Position numbers and translations under genes: made by a program
Shown here: one piece after another, positions 41,035-49,305 of the stretch
Layout of the letters: each line of letters opens with the position of its first letter
How positions within the stretch are numbered: the stretch's first letter is position 1
From: an uncultured Coriobacteriales bacterium
GTDB lineage: Bacteria; Actinomycetota; Coriobacteriia; Coriobacteriales; UMGS124
Assembly (NCBI GenBank): GCA_934636245.1
Contig: CAKUAI010000019.1
Span: forward strand, 1-64,000
DNA length: 64,000 bases
Direction: 5' to 3'
Notes under the pieces: generated by a model
The model's input: only the letters and a program-made list of their open reading frames with translations
Database searches by the model: none
Told to the model about the DNA's origin: nothing

Positions 41035-41733
41035 ATGAGCAACGACATCCCCCGCAAGGTCATGAAGACCATCCACCGCGACGCCTACCATCCTTGGATG
41101 GTGCTCGGCCTTGTCATCCTCGTGGCCACCGAGGCCGCCGACTTCGTGCTGAGCTACACCGCCTGCGAGCTGCTACTCGGCGGCAACCTCACGGGCGCCG
41201 GCCTCACAACCGCCGCCGAACGCGCCCAAGGCATGACCGCCGGCATCGAGGCGCTCGTGGTGGCTGCCATCGCCTCGGCCCTCATCCTCGTTATCCCGAT
41301 GATTGCGGGTCGCAAGAACAGCAAAGCGATGCTCGTCCTGCCCGCGGGGCTTGCCCTGACCGTGGCCGCGATCCGTCTCTATGGCCAACTCGCGGCCTCA
41401 GCCAGCGGCAACGCAGCGGGAACGGGCATCGCTGCCGAGGCGATGGCGGGCTCAGCCACCGGCCAGATGGAGACGGCCGCGCTGTTTGCCCTGCTCACGC
41501 TTGTATGCATGGTGTCCACCATTGCGCTCTCTTACATCCTGTCCCGCGAGATGCGCCGCTCTGCAGCCATCGAGAAGGAGGCGAAGCAGGCCTACGAGTA
41601 CGACCTGCAGATAGCACGCGCCAAGCTTGCCTCGACCCAGACCGGCGAGAGGCTCAAGAGCGGCGAGGCCATCATCGACGCCGCGCTCCTCAAGGCGAAG
41701 GCCGAGATCGACGCGCTCACCAACCGCTGGTAA
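41035..41733 (+). CDS. Membrane protein with helical tail, AAA+/OmpA operon
   Basis: A 232-residue protein with four hydrophobic segments: about residues 19-40, 66-90, 97-118 and 142-168. A cytoplasmic helical tail of about 60 residues (REMRRSAAIEKEAKQAYEY onward) is rich in Ala, Lys and Glu and likely forms a coiled coil. No transporter motif is seen. GGAAAGAGAGC precedes the ATG. The tail is a plausible docking point for the AAA+ ATPase or the small helical proteins of the same operon. Confidence 0.62.
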   Translation: MSNDIPRKVMKTIHRDAYHPWMVLGLVILVATEAADFVLSYTACELLLGGNLTGAGLTTAAERAQGMTAGIEALVVAAIASALILVIPMIAGRKNSKAMLVLPAGLALTVAAIRLYGQLAASASGNAAGTGIAAEAMAGSATGQMETAALFALLTLVCMVSTIALSYILSREMRRSAAIEKEAKQAYEYDLQIARAKLASTQTGERLKSGEAIIDAALLKAKAEIDALTNRW

Positions 41734-41757
41734 ACGACCTGAAGAAAGGAGCCTGTC

Positions 41758-43041
41758 ATGAAGAAGAGTCTTGATTTTCACCGCTGGCTCGTGGGACCCG
41801 TCAAGGTCGCTCTGTGCACCCTGTGCGCCGCCCTTGCCCTGTTTGCCAGCGGATGTTCTGGTGAGGACACAACGCCGTCCTCGGTCGCCATTGTGGCCAG
41901 CAACGTGTCTAACCAGGAGGTATACCCCTACGAGCTGCTGGGCGACGCGCTCACCGAGACAGCCTCGACCGGAGGCTGGGTCGACGTCCTCATCGCCGAC
42001 GGCCACCCGCGCACCGTGCTCGAGGGCGGCGTCCAGTCTGCCGCAGCCTCCTCAACGGCAGCCCAGGTGCGCGCTACGCAAGCGCAGGCCATCGCCGAGG
42101 CATTCGTCAATGAGGCCGCAGGCGCTCAAGCACAGTGCGCCGAGACCGACGTTTTGGGCGGGCTGAGCGCCGCTGCGGCATCGCTTGCCCAGGCACCCGG
42201 CTCGCACGCTGTGCACCTCTTCTCAAGCCTTTTGTCTACCGCAGGCGTGGTGAACCTCGCCGAGCACCCCGAATGGGTAAGCGCCCCCGCAGGCAGCGAC
42301 ATCACGAGCGAGGAGCTCCATGCCCGCGTGGTCGAGCAGCTCAAGCCGCTGTTGCCCGACATGTCGTGCGTTTCGAAGGTCGTCATCTACGGCGCAGGCG
42401 TCACGGCCGGCGACCAGGCCGCTCCCAACACCGCCCAGGCAAACGACCTCAAGGACCTTTGGAGCCAGATCCTGCTCGCCTGTGGTGTGGGCGAGGTGCA
42501 GTACGTGACAGCGCCCCTTTCGGGCAAGGAAACCGAAGGCACGTACCCCGTGTCGACAGTGGAGCTGCCCCAGATCACGGTCGACGTCGAGATTCCGCAG
42601 GCCCCCGAGCCCGAACCTGATTCCGAGCCGGAGCCGGAACCCGCGGCGGAACCCGTCGCCGTCGTCAATTTCGACGACACGACTGTTCCCTTCGTGCCTG
42701 ACACGGCCGAGCTGGCAGACCCCGACGCCGCACGCCAGGCTGTGGCCGAGCTCGCTTCCACGATGGCCAACTATCCCACCTCAACGGTCACGCTTGTAGG
42801 AAGTACCGCCGGGTGCCCCTGGCGCGAGGACCACGGCGTGTCACTGGGAATCGAACGCGCACAGGCCGTGGCGAAGATGCTCACCGACGCTGGCGTCAGT
42901 GCCGAGCGCATCACCGTCATCGGCTTGGGAGATCAGTCAAACGACCTGGTCAAGCATGTACCCGACATCTTGGCCGACGGCACGCAGGATAAGGATGCCG
43001 CCCAGCAGAATCGCCGGGTCGTCGCAGTCGTCAACCAATAA
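41758..43041 (+). CDS. OmpA-domain lipoprotein
   Basis: A 427-residue surface lipoprotein. The signal peptide ends in a lipobox-like ASGC with Cys33. Residues about 40-275 form a domain of unknown type. A Glu/Pro linker (about 280-300) precedes a C-terminal OmpA-like peptidoglycan-binding domain, where SLGIERAQAVAKMLTDAGV and IGLGDQ match the family's glycan-binding helix and loop. OmpA-like domains on lipoproteins in single-membrane bacteria anchor machinery to the wall. AAAGGAG precedes the ATG. Its partners are the membrane protein 24 bases upstream and two helical proteins downstream. Confidence 0.78.
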   Translation: MKKSLDFHRWLVGPVKVALCTLCAALALFASGCSGEDTTPSSVAIVASNVSNQEVYPYELLGDALTETASTGGWVDVLIADGHPRTVLEGGVQSAAASSTAAQVRATQAQAIAEAFVNEAAGAQAQCAETDVLGGLSAAAASLAQAPGSHAVHLFSSLLSTAGVVNLAEHPEWVSAPAGSDITSEELHARVVEQLKPLLPDMSCVSKVVIYGAGVTAGDQAAPNTAQANDLKDLWSQILLACGVGEVQYVTAPLSGKETEGTYPVSTVELPQITVDVEIPQAPEPEPDSEPEPEPAAEPVAVVNFDDTTVPFVPDTAELADPDAARQAVAELASTMANYPTSTVTLVGSTAGCPWREDHGVSLGIERAQAVAKMLTDAGVSAERITVIGLGDQSNDLVKHVPDILADGTQDKDAAQQNRRVVAVVNQ

Positions 43042-43065
43042 GGCACCCGCACGAGGAGGTCAGAC

Positions 43066-43383
43066 ATGAAAAAGCGCTACACCGTGTGCACGTTCACCGA
43101 CGGCGTCACCAAGGTTCTCGAGGAGGCGCGCGACCACGCCAAGAACCACAACGGACGCCTTACCGACAACGAGGCGAGCGCCTACAAGGCACGCCTGGAT
43201 GCCGCCGCCCGCATGGACAAGGAGGTTCTGCGCAAGGCATTGGCCAAGGAGATCTATGGCGACGAGGAAGCGGCCGTGGAGTGCGAGGCAAGCATCCGCC
43301 AGCTTGAGGAGTCGCGCGAGCAGTGCCTGGCCCGCCTCAAGCGCCTGCGGGAGAAGGAATTGGAGGTCGATTTGGATGACTAG
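43066..43383 (+). CDS. Small coiled-coil protein, AAA+/OmpA operon
   Basis: A 105-residue, almost wholly helical, highly charged protein. The C-terminal half (from about residue 50) has heptad-like Leu/Ala spacing and probably forms a coiled coil. There is no known family. GAGGAGG lies upstream of the ATG. Its last codons overlap the start of the next gene (ATGACTAG), so the two products are made in a fixed ratio and probably bind each other. Confidence 0.6.
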   Translation: MKKRYTVCTFTDGVTKVLEEARDHAKNHNGRLTDNEASAYKARLDAAARMDKEVLRKALAKEIYGDEEAAVECEASIRQLEESREQCLARLKRLREKELEVDLDD

Positions 43384-43948
43384 CGCAACGAGAGCCATCA
43401 AGGACCGTCAGAAGGTTAAGCCGCGCGGCAAGCTGGCGGCACGTATTGCAGGCTTCTTCGACCGCCGCAAGGAGGGCAACATCTCCGTTCGAGACGGCGT
43501 GGCCACGAGCCAATACCTGGCAGGCATCGAGTCACAGCGCAAAGGCCGCGTCGCCGAGGCGCTCCACGAGGCTGCGCAGATGTTCAGCGACGCCCGTACC
43601 CGCACCGACGAGGCGCTTGGCACCTATGCGCTCAAGCTCGCCGACGCCCGCACAGACAGGGACGCTCTGTACCTATGCGAGCAGATTCGCGCAAAGGTGG
43701 GCTCCTCGGTGGACGAGGCACTCTCGGCAAGCGAGCACGCGCAGACGCTGGCCCTGGTCGAGCAGCAGTGCCTCGACATCGTCTCGGCCACCTACCTGCG
43801 CGCCGCCCACCTCGACGCAACCGCGTCGGCAACCGCCACCTGCGCCGTGAGCAAGGCGGCCGAGGAGCTCGCAGCGCAGGCCGTGGCACTGCGCGCCGAC
43901 TACGAGAAGACCTTCTCGCGCCACCTCCATCTCAACGACCGCCCGTGA
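43376..43948 (+). CDS. Helical protein, last gene of AAA+/OmpA operon
   Basis: A 190-residue helical protein with a basic N-terminus (residues 1-35) and Ala/Glu-rich helices after that. ATG at 43376 overlaps the preceding stop by 8 bases, with GGAGG about 8 bases upstream. Repeated Ala-rich stretches (SATATCAVSKAAEELAAQAV) suggest a long antiparallel bundle, superficially like PspA or TelA-type proteins, but no diagnostic motif is present. It closes the operon before the terminator at 44089. Confidence 0.58.
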   Translation: MTSATRAIKDRQKVKPRGKLAARIAGFFDRRKEGNISVRDGVATSQYLAGIESQRKGRVAEALHEAAQMFSDARTRTDEALGTYALKLADARTDRDALYLCEQIRAKVGSSVDEALSASEHAQTLALVEQQCLDIVSATYLRAAHLDATASATATCAVSKAAEELAAQAVALRADYEKTFSRHLHLNDRP

Positions 43949-44088
43949 GCAAGAGCCGCAGGCACATAGTATGGGCCCGTGTCTCTCGTCAGCTCAAAAA
44001 CGCCCGCGAGCGTAAGTCGCCGACACATGGCATGGGCCTGCGGCCCCATCAGCGCGGGAACATCCACGAGCACGCACCGCGTGCAAAC

Positions 44089-44127
44089 AGAGCCTTCATC
44101 TCACTGTATGTGAGATGAAGGCTCTTG
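44089..44127. terminator. Strong bidirectional terminator
   Basis: AGAGCCTTCATCTCAC (44089-44104) is perfectly complementary to 44110-44125, with a 5-base loop and TT after it. It lies between the AAA+/OmpA operon and the convergent UvrA-like operon. The preceding stretch 43949-44088 contains a GTG-started frame that runs into this hairpin and is probably not a gene. Confidence 0.9.
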
Positions 44128-44177
44128 GCATAAAAGTCGCTGGTAGATGGGGTGAGCCCCGCCGGGCAGGCCTGCCC

Positions 44178-45224
44178 CTACTCTTCTGTCAGCGGCATGT
44201 CGGTGACGCCACCCTTGTGGCACAGCACCGAGTAACGGCGCTCAATGGTCGTGCGGAACGCCGAGCGCCCCTCAAGCATTCCGTAAGCACAACGATAAGC
44301 GACGAGGGCGTTGCGCACGCGCTCTCCATTGCGGAAACCGTCGCGCTCGTCGGCCGCATCACACACGAGCGCGTCGAGCGCCAGAGCCTCACGGTACATG
44401 AAATAGCCGATGTTGGCGCTGGGCTGAGCCTGGGCGGTATTGCGCACGCCGCGCTGCGCCACACGGGCGATGAGCTCGTAATCCGTGCTGTCGCCCAGCA
44501 CGTCGTCGAGCATCGTGACGCAGCACTGCGGGGCAACGAGACTCGCCGTCGTGCCGTCGGCCAGCGTCACCTTGCCGAAAATTGCGCGCTCAAGCACCGC
44601 CTGCGCCTCTTCCACGCGGTTGGCATAGAGCAGCAGCTCGGCCTCCTTGTCGTAACCACGCTCGTCGCGCGGCAGGCAGCGCTGGTAGTCACGCGCCACG
44701 GCGAGGGCGTCGTTGAGCACGCCCTCAATGAGAGCAGGGTCACACGAGTACAGGTACGCCTGGTAATACTCGATGGCGAAGATGAAGAGGCGCCAGTTCC
44801 AAATGGCCTGAGGGATACGACGAGCACGTTCGAGCAGCTCAGCGCATGTGTCGAACTGCGCACAACCGTTTGCGGCCTGCAGGGCAGCCGAGATGAGGTC
44901 GACGTTGTAGGGATAGAGCTCCAAGGCGCGGCGCGACAGCTTGAGCGCGGTGTAGTAATCGCCGGCGCACAGATACGAGTTCATGTAGTTGAAGAACTCG
45001 GTCGCGGTACCGAAGACGTCGTTGCCCGGGTCGAGCACGCTGCGGGCGGCCTTGCGGAAGTACTCCCCTCCGCCCATGCGTCCCTCGGGCCCGTCGACGC
45101 ACGACTCGGCCTCCTTGATCGACATGAACCTGGGCAGGTCGGTGGAGCACTCGTCGTCGCAAACAGCGTTCGAATCGGCATGGGCAGCCGACATGGATTT
45201 GAGCAATTCGGCGAAATCGTCCAT
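44178..45224 (-). CDS. TPR-like helical-repeat protein
   Basis: A 348-residue soluble protein. Residues about 75-200 contain consecutive helix pairs of the tetratricopeptide type (YYTALKLSRRALELYPYNVD is the clearest). The rest is also helical, with no catalytic motif or export signal. ATG at 45224 follows AGAGGA. It is the last gene of a three-gene operon with the UvrA-like ATPase, 22 bases after the previous stop. A scaffold role is the simplest guess. Confidence 0.6.
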   Translation of the reverse strand: MDDFAELLKSMSAAHADSNAVCDDECSTDLPRFMSIKEAESCVDGPEGRMGGGEYFRKAARSVLDPGNDVFGTATEFFNYMNSYLCAGDYYTALKLSRRALELYPYNVDLISAALQAANGCAQFDTCAELLERARRIPQAIWNWRLFIFAIEYYQAYLYSCDPALIEGVLNDALAVARDYQRCLPRDERGYDKEAELLLYANRVEEAQAVLERAIFGKVTLADGTTASLVAPQCCVTMLDDVLGDSTDYELIARVAQRGVRNTAQAQPSANIGYFMYREALALDALVCDAADERDGFRNGERVRNALVAYRCAYGMLEGRSAFRTTIERRYSVLCHKGGVTDMPLTEE

Positions 45225-45246
45225 GGGTGCAATTCCTCTCGCAGAG

Positions 45247-46566
45247 TTAATGGGCAAACAGAAGGCCAACGTCGGGGCGCATCATAATGCGATTGAACCC
45301 CGAGATGCCGACAAGCCCCGTCAAAATCAGGCAGAGCAGGGCCCGGGCCGCGTCGCCGTCGGCGTAGCGTGTGTAGAGAGAAAGCGCACGGGAAACCTCG
45401 GTGCCTGCCGGGCAGCCGGGGCAAGCAGCGAGCAGCGACGCAACGCAGGAAAAGACCTTGTCGGCGTCTATCGCGCCGCCAGCCACCAGCGCCTCGCAGC
45501 TTCGCCTCATCGACCGGCACGCAAGGCCCGAGTCACAGCAGAGCTCCTGAACAAGCGCAGTCTGCACCTGAGGAGAAAGACCCTGCTCGCAGGCTTGAGC
45601 AAGGCCAATCTCCAAAACAGGCGCACCGAGTAGCCGCGCAGGAACAACGCACGTCAGAATCTCGACGCCAGTCTTGCCAAAGGCGCAGGACTCGAGCAGC
45701 TGCACGATACGCGGAAGGCCAATCTCCTCGCATGACGCGATAGCCGTTGTCGCGCGGGAATCACAGCCAGCCCCGGTAGCAGAAGGGCAAGTTTGCGCAG
45801 ACAACGCCGCGTCGGAGACGGTGACCGACCCGCACCCCGCCGCACGGGCTACGGGTACCACCGCGCCAAGCGTGCACCCCGCCGCACGGGCCGCAGGCAC
45901 CACCGTGCCAGGCACACACACCCCTGAGCGGGCCGCGAACCCGTCCATATCGGGCGCGCCATCGACTCCGCGCACAGCCGCAGCCGTAAGGCCGCGAGCA
46001 ACCTGGCACTCCGTCGCACCGGACGCACCTCGCGTCTCCCTGCTCCGCTCGCTCTCTCGCGGCATCGGCTCGACAAGCTTTCCCACCTTGTTGTAGGGCC
46101 GCGCCGTCTCGATGATCGCCTCCATCACGCGCTCAAGGCTCTCGGCTACTTCCCGATCGTCAGCGTCGGGCCGGATGTTCTCCACAAGGGCCTTGACCTG
46201 CGGCGTGTAGGCATTGCTGGCCTCAAGGGACTGCTGCACTTTGAGAAGCGCCCCGTAATGGGAGGCATGGCCCTCGTCGGCGTACTTGCGAAACGCCCGG
46301 CAGTATTCCTTGGGGCCAAAGCCGCTCGGCCAAGGACGGTTGCGCTTGTAGATGTCGTCGACGTTGACGGGCGGCAGGCCGCTCGCCACGGCGCTCGTCT
46401 GCCCTGCGGCCGCCTCCTCCCCCAGCATGGCCCCGAGCTCACGGCCGAGCGCACCCCATGTCTTCATGCGGCCGCCTGCCAGGTCATACAGCACGCGCAG
46501 CGCGGCGCTGTTCGTCATGATCGGACCGGTGCGCTTGCTCTTGTCCGTGCACCCCATCTTATACAT
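45247..46566 (-). CDS. Unknown protein translationally coupled to UvrA-like gene
   Basis: A 439-residue protein of unknown family. The N-terminal 150 residues look ordered (DDIYKRNRPWPSGFGPKEYC). A low-complexity Cys/Ala/Val-rich middle (about 195-265) contains a tandem 14-residue repeat (VVPAARAAGC-type), encoded by a 42-base DNA repeat at 45832-45849 and 45874-45891. The C-terminal 170 residues are helical with many cysteines. ATG at 46566 overlaps the end of the UvrA-like gene by 8 bases, with GGGAAGG upstream; ATG at 46557 is an alternative. No enzyme motif is visible. Confidence 0.55.
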   Translation of the reverse strand: MYKMGCTDKSKRTGPIMTNSAALRVLYDLAGGRMKTWGALGRELGAMLGEEAAAGQTSAVASGLPPVNVDDIYKRNRPWPSGFGPKEYCRAFRKYADEGHASHYGALLKVQQSLEASNAYTPQVKALVENIRPDADDREVAESLERVMEAIIETARPYNKVGKLVEPMPRESERSRETRGASGATECQVARGLTAAAVRGVDGAPDMDGFAARSGVCVPGTVVPAARAAGCTLGAVVPVARAAGCGSVTVSDAALSAQTCPSATGAGCDSRATTAIASCEEIGLPRIVQLLESCAFGKTGVEILTCVVPARLLGAPVLEIGLAQACEQGLSPQVQTALVQELCCDSGLACRSMRRSCEALVAGGAIDADKVFSCVASLLAACPGCPAGTEVSRALSLYTRYADGDAARALLCLILTGLVGISGFNRIMMRPDVGLLFAH

Positions 46567-49057
46567 ACCTTCCCGTGACGCTCTCGGGACACGCCGCCAC
46601 CTGCTCGGGAGTTCCCGCGCACACGATGCGCCCGCCGAGGGCGCCGCCGCCCGGCCCCATGTCCACGATGTAATCGGCGTTGCGGACGACGTCGAGGTCG
46701 TGCTCGATGACGATGACCGTGGCACCAGACTGCACCAGGCGATCGAACACGCCGAGCAACACCTGCACGTCGAGCGGGTGCAGGCCGATGGTGGGCTCGT
46801 CGAACACGAACACGGCACCGGCCTGTGCCCGGCCCATCTCACTTGCAAGCTTGAGGCGCTGGGCCTCGCCGCCCGACAGGGCAGGCGTAGGCTCGCCGAG
46901 CGTGAGGTATCCCAAGCCCAGGTCATGCAAGGTCTGAAGACGAGCCGAGACCTTCTTGATGCCCAAGCATGCGTCGAGCGCCTCGTCCACGCTTAGCTCC
47001 ATGAGCTGGGGCAACGTGAAGAGCGCCCCGCCGTCACAGGCGCGGTGGATGCGCCCAGCCGCCTCGGAGTAACGCGAGCCGCGGCAGTCGGGGCACTCGA
47101 TGTCCACGTCAGGCAGGAACTGCACATCAAGCGAGATGGAACCCGTGCCGTCGCAGGTGGGACAACGCAGCGACCCGGTGTTGTACGAGAAGTCTCCCGC
47201 CTTGAGGCCGGCCGCCTTCGCCTCGTCGGTGCGAGCGAAGGCGCGTCGCAGCTCGTCGTGCACGTCGGCATAGGTGGCCACCGTGGAGCGCACGTTGGCG
47301 CCAATGGGCGTGGCATCGATGAGCTCGGCTCGCAGGATGCCCTCGGCGTCGATTGTGCGCACATGGGAAGGCAGCGGCTCCCCCGCCGCAGCGGCCTTGA
47401 GCGCGGGCACAAGCGTCTCCAACACGAGGGTCGTCTTGCCCGAGCCCGACACACCCGTCACGGCAACGAGTCTACCTCGAGGAATGTCAACGCTAAGCGG
47501 ATGCACGGTATGCAAGGTCCCCGTCTCCAGGTGGACGCGACCCTCATCGAACATCTCTGAGGCCGCCACGCGCTTGCGTGCATACATATGCATATCTTCA
47601 TGCAAGAAGGGAGCGATGCGACTCTCAGGGCACGCCGCGACGTCTTTCACCGTACCTTGGGCGATGACATGGCCACCGCCCGCACCTGCCACCGGGCCCA
47701 TCTCCACCAGGTGGTCGCACGCGGCAAGCACATGCGTGTCGTGGTCGACCACGACGACGGAGTTGCCGTCGGCCACGAGGTCGTGCATCACGCCGAGGAG
47801 GCCTTCGACATTTGCCGGGTGCAGGCCGATCGAAGGTTCATCGAGCACATACAGGACACCGGTCGTGCGGTTGCGCACGGCACGGGCCAGCTGCACGCGC
47901 TGCCTCTCGCCCGTAGAGAGCGTGGCGCCGGCGCGGTCAAGTGAGAGATAGCCCAGGCCAAGCTCCACAAGGCGGCGCGACACGTCGAGGAACGACTCGC
48001 AGATGTTGCGCGCCATGGGCTGCATCGCCTCGGGCAGCTGCTCAGGCACGCCATGCACCCAAACCACAGCGTCGTCGAGCGTGAGCGCACATGCCTCGGG
48101 CAGCGTCAGGCCGCATACGCGCGGCGCCCTCGCACGCTCAGACAGACGCGTGCCCCCGCAGTCGCGGCACGTCCCCTCGTGCAGGAACTTGGCCACGCGC
48201 GCCAGGCCCTTTTCGTCCTTGGCCTTGGCCAGGGCGTTCTCCACGGTGTACACGGCGTTGTAATAGGTAAAGTCGAGCTCGGCGAAGTCGTCGCCCGACT
48301 TGGGATGGTACAGGATGTGTTTCTTCACGGCCGGGCCGTTGAAGACGATGTCGCGCTCCTCGGCCGCAAGCTGGTTGAACGGCACGTTGGTGCGCACGCC
48401 CATGGCACCTGCGACTTGCTTCATGAGGTCCCACATGAGGCTGCCCCAGGGCTTGACGGCGCCTTCATCAATGGAGAGCGTTTCGTCGGGCACCAGGCTC
48501 GCAAGGTCTACCTCGCGCACGACGCCCGTGCCACCGCAGGTGGGGCACGCGCCACCGGAGTTGAACGCGAGGTCCTCGGCGCCGGGCGCGTAGAAGTCGC
48601 GGCCGCACGAGGCGCAGGTGATGGGCTTGCCCGCCGCCACATTGAGCGTCGGGGTACAGCGGGACCCGCAGTGCGGACACACGTGCTCGGCGCATCGCGA
48701 GAACAAGAGGCGCAGGCTGTTGAGCAGCTCGGTCATGGTGCCGAAGGTCGAGCGCACGCCCGGCACGGCCGGGCGCTGGTGCAGCGCGAGCGCTGCGGGC
48801 ACATGCAGCACCTCGTCGACGCTGGCACGGCCCGCCTGCGTGAGGCGGCGGCGCGTATAGGTGGAGAGCGCCTCGAGGTAGCGCCTGCTACCTTCCGCAT
48901 AGAGCACGCCAAGCGCCAGCGAGCTCTTGCCCGAACCCGACACGCCGGCCACGCCCACAAGCTCGCCCAGCGGAATGTCGATGTCGATGTCTTTGAGGTT
49001 GTGCACCCGGGCCCCGCGCACCTCGATGCACGTGGGGGTTTCGACGTTTCTCGCCAT
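46559..49057 (-). CDS. UvrA-like ATPase (short, UvrA2 class)
   Basis: An 832-residue UvrA-family ABC ATPase, about 100 residues shorter than the repair enzyme. Both Walker A loops are present (GVSGSGKSS at 38-46 and GVSGSGKTT near 520), with two signature motifs (STGERQRV and SGGEAQRL). Three CxxC zinc pairs are seen (CPHCGSRC, CASCGRD, CPTCGGTG), with later CPTCDGTG and CPDCRGS. The shortening falls where the UvrB-binding region normally sits, as in class II UvrA proteins linked to drug tolerance and DNA-lesion binding rather than canonical excision. ATG at 49057 is chosen from domain alignment because no strong ribosome site is visible. It heads a three-gene operon. Confidence 0.85.
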   Translation of the reverse strand: MARNVETPTCIEVRGARVHNLKDIDIDIPLGELVGVAGVSGSGKSSLALGVLYAEGSRRYLEALSTYTRRRLTQAGRASVDEVLHVPAALALHQRPAVPGVRSTFGTMTELLNSLRLLFSRCAEHVCPHCGSRCTPTLNVAAGKPITCASCGRDFYAPGAEDLAFNSGGACPTCGGTGVVREVDLASLVPDETLSIDEGAVKPWGSLMWDLMKQVAGAMGVRTNVPFNQLAAEERDIVFNGPAVKKHILYHPKSGDDFAELDFTYYNAVYTVENALAKAKDEKGLARVAKFLHEGTCRDCGGTRLSERARAPRVCGLTLPEACALTLDDAVVWVHGVPEQLPEAMQPMARNICESFLDVSRRLVELGLGYLSLDRAGATLSTGERQRVQLARAVRNRTTGVLYVLDEPSIGLHPANVEGLLGVMHDLVADGNSVVVVDHDTHVLAACDHLVEMGPVAGAGGGHVIAQGTVKDVAACPESRIAPFLHEDMHMYARKRVAASEMFDEGRVHLETGTLHTVHPLSVDIPRGRLVAVTGVSGSGKTTLVLETLVPALKAAAAGEPLPSHVRTIDAEGILRAELIDATPIGANVRSTVATYADVHDELRRAFARTDEAKAAGLKAGDFSYNTGSLRCPTCDGTGSISLDVQFLPDVDIECPDCRGSRYSEAAGRIHRACDGGALFTLPQLMELSVDEALDACLGIKKVSARLQTLHDLGLGYLTLGEPTPALSGGEAQRLKLASEMGRAQAGAVFVFDEPTIGLHPLDVQVLLGVFDRLVQSGATVIVIEHDLDVVRNADYIVDMGPGGGALGGRIVCAGTPEQVAACPESVTGRYV

Positions 49058-49305
49058 AGTGACCGGTCCATTCTCTCTCAATATTCGCGCAGCTCTGTGG
49101 CCCATTGTGCCACATCGCGCAACAACAATGAGCGCTCCCTCCCCTTCTGCCTAAGAACGCCAGGCACAAGCGGCGCAATCCCCCGCTGGCGACCCTATGT
49201 TTCAAATTATTGAAATATTATTGTCCTACTGTTTTGATAGGTATATCATCCGCCGCAACGATTCCGCGGCCGCGACTCGCGCGCCCAAAAAGACAGGAGA
49301 GGGAC

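Noticed and set aside
43946..44118. 57-codon GTG-started frame overlapping the end of the seven-gene operon by four bases
   Set aside because: The overlap looks like coupling, but the frame runs into a perfect 16-base terminator stem, so translation to its stop is unlikely.
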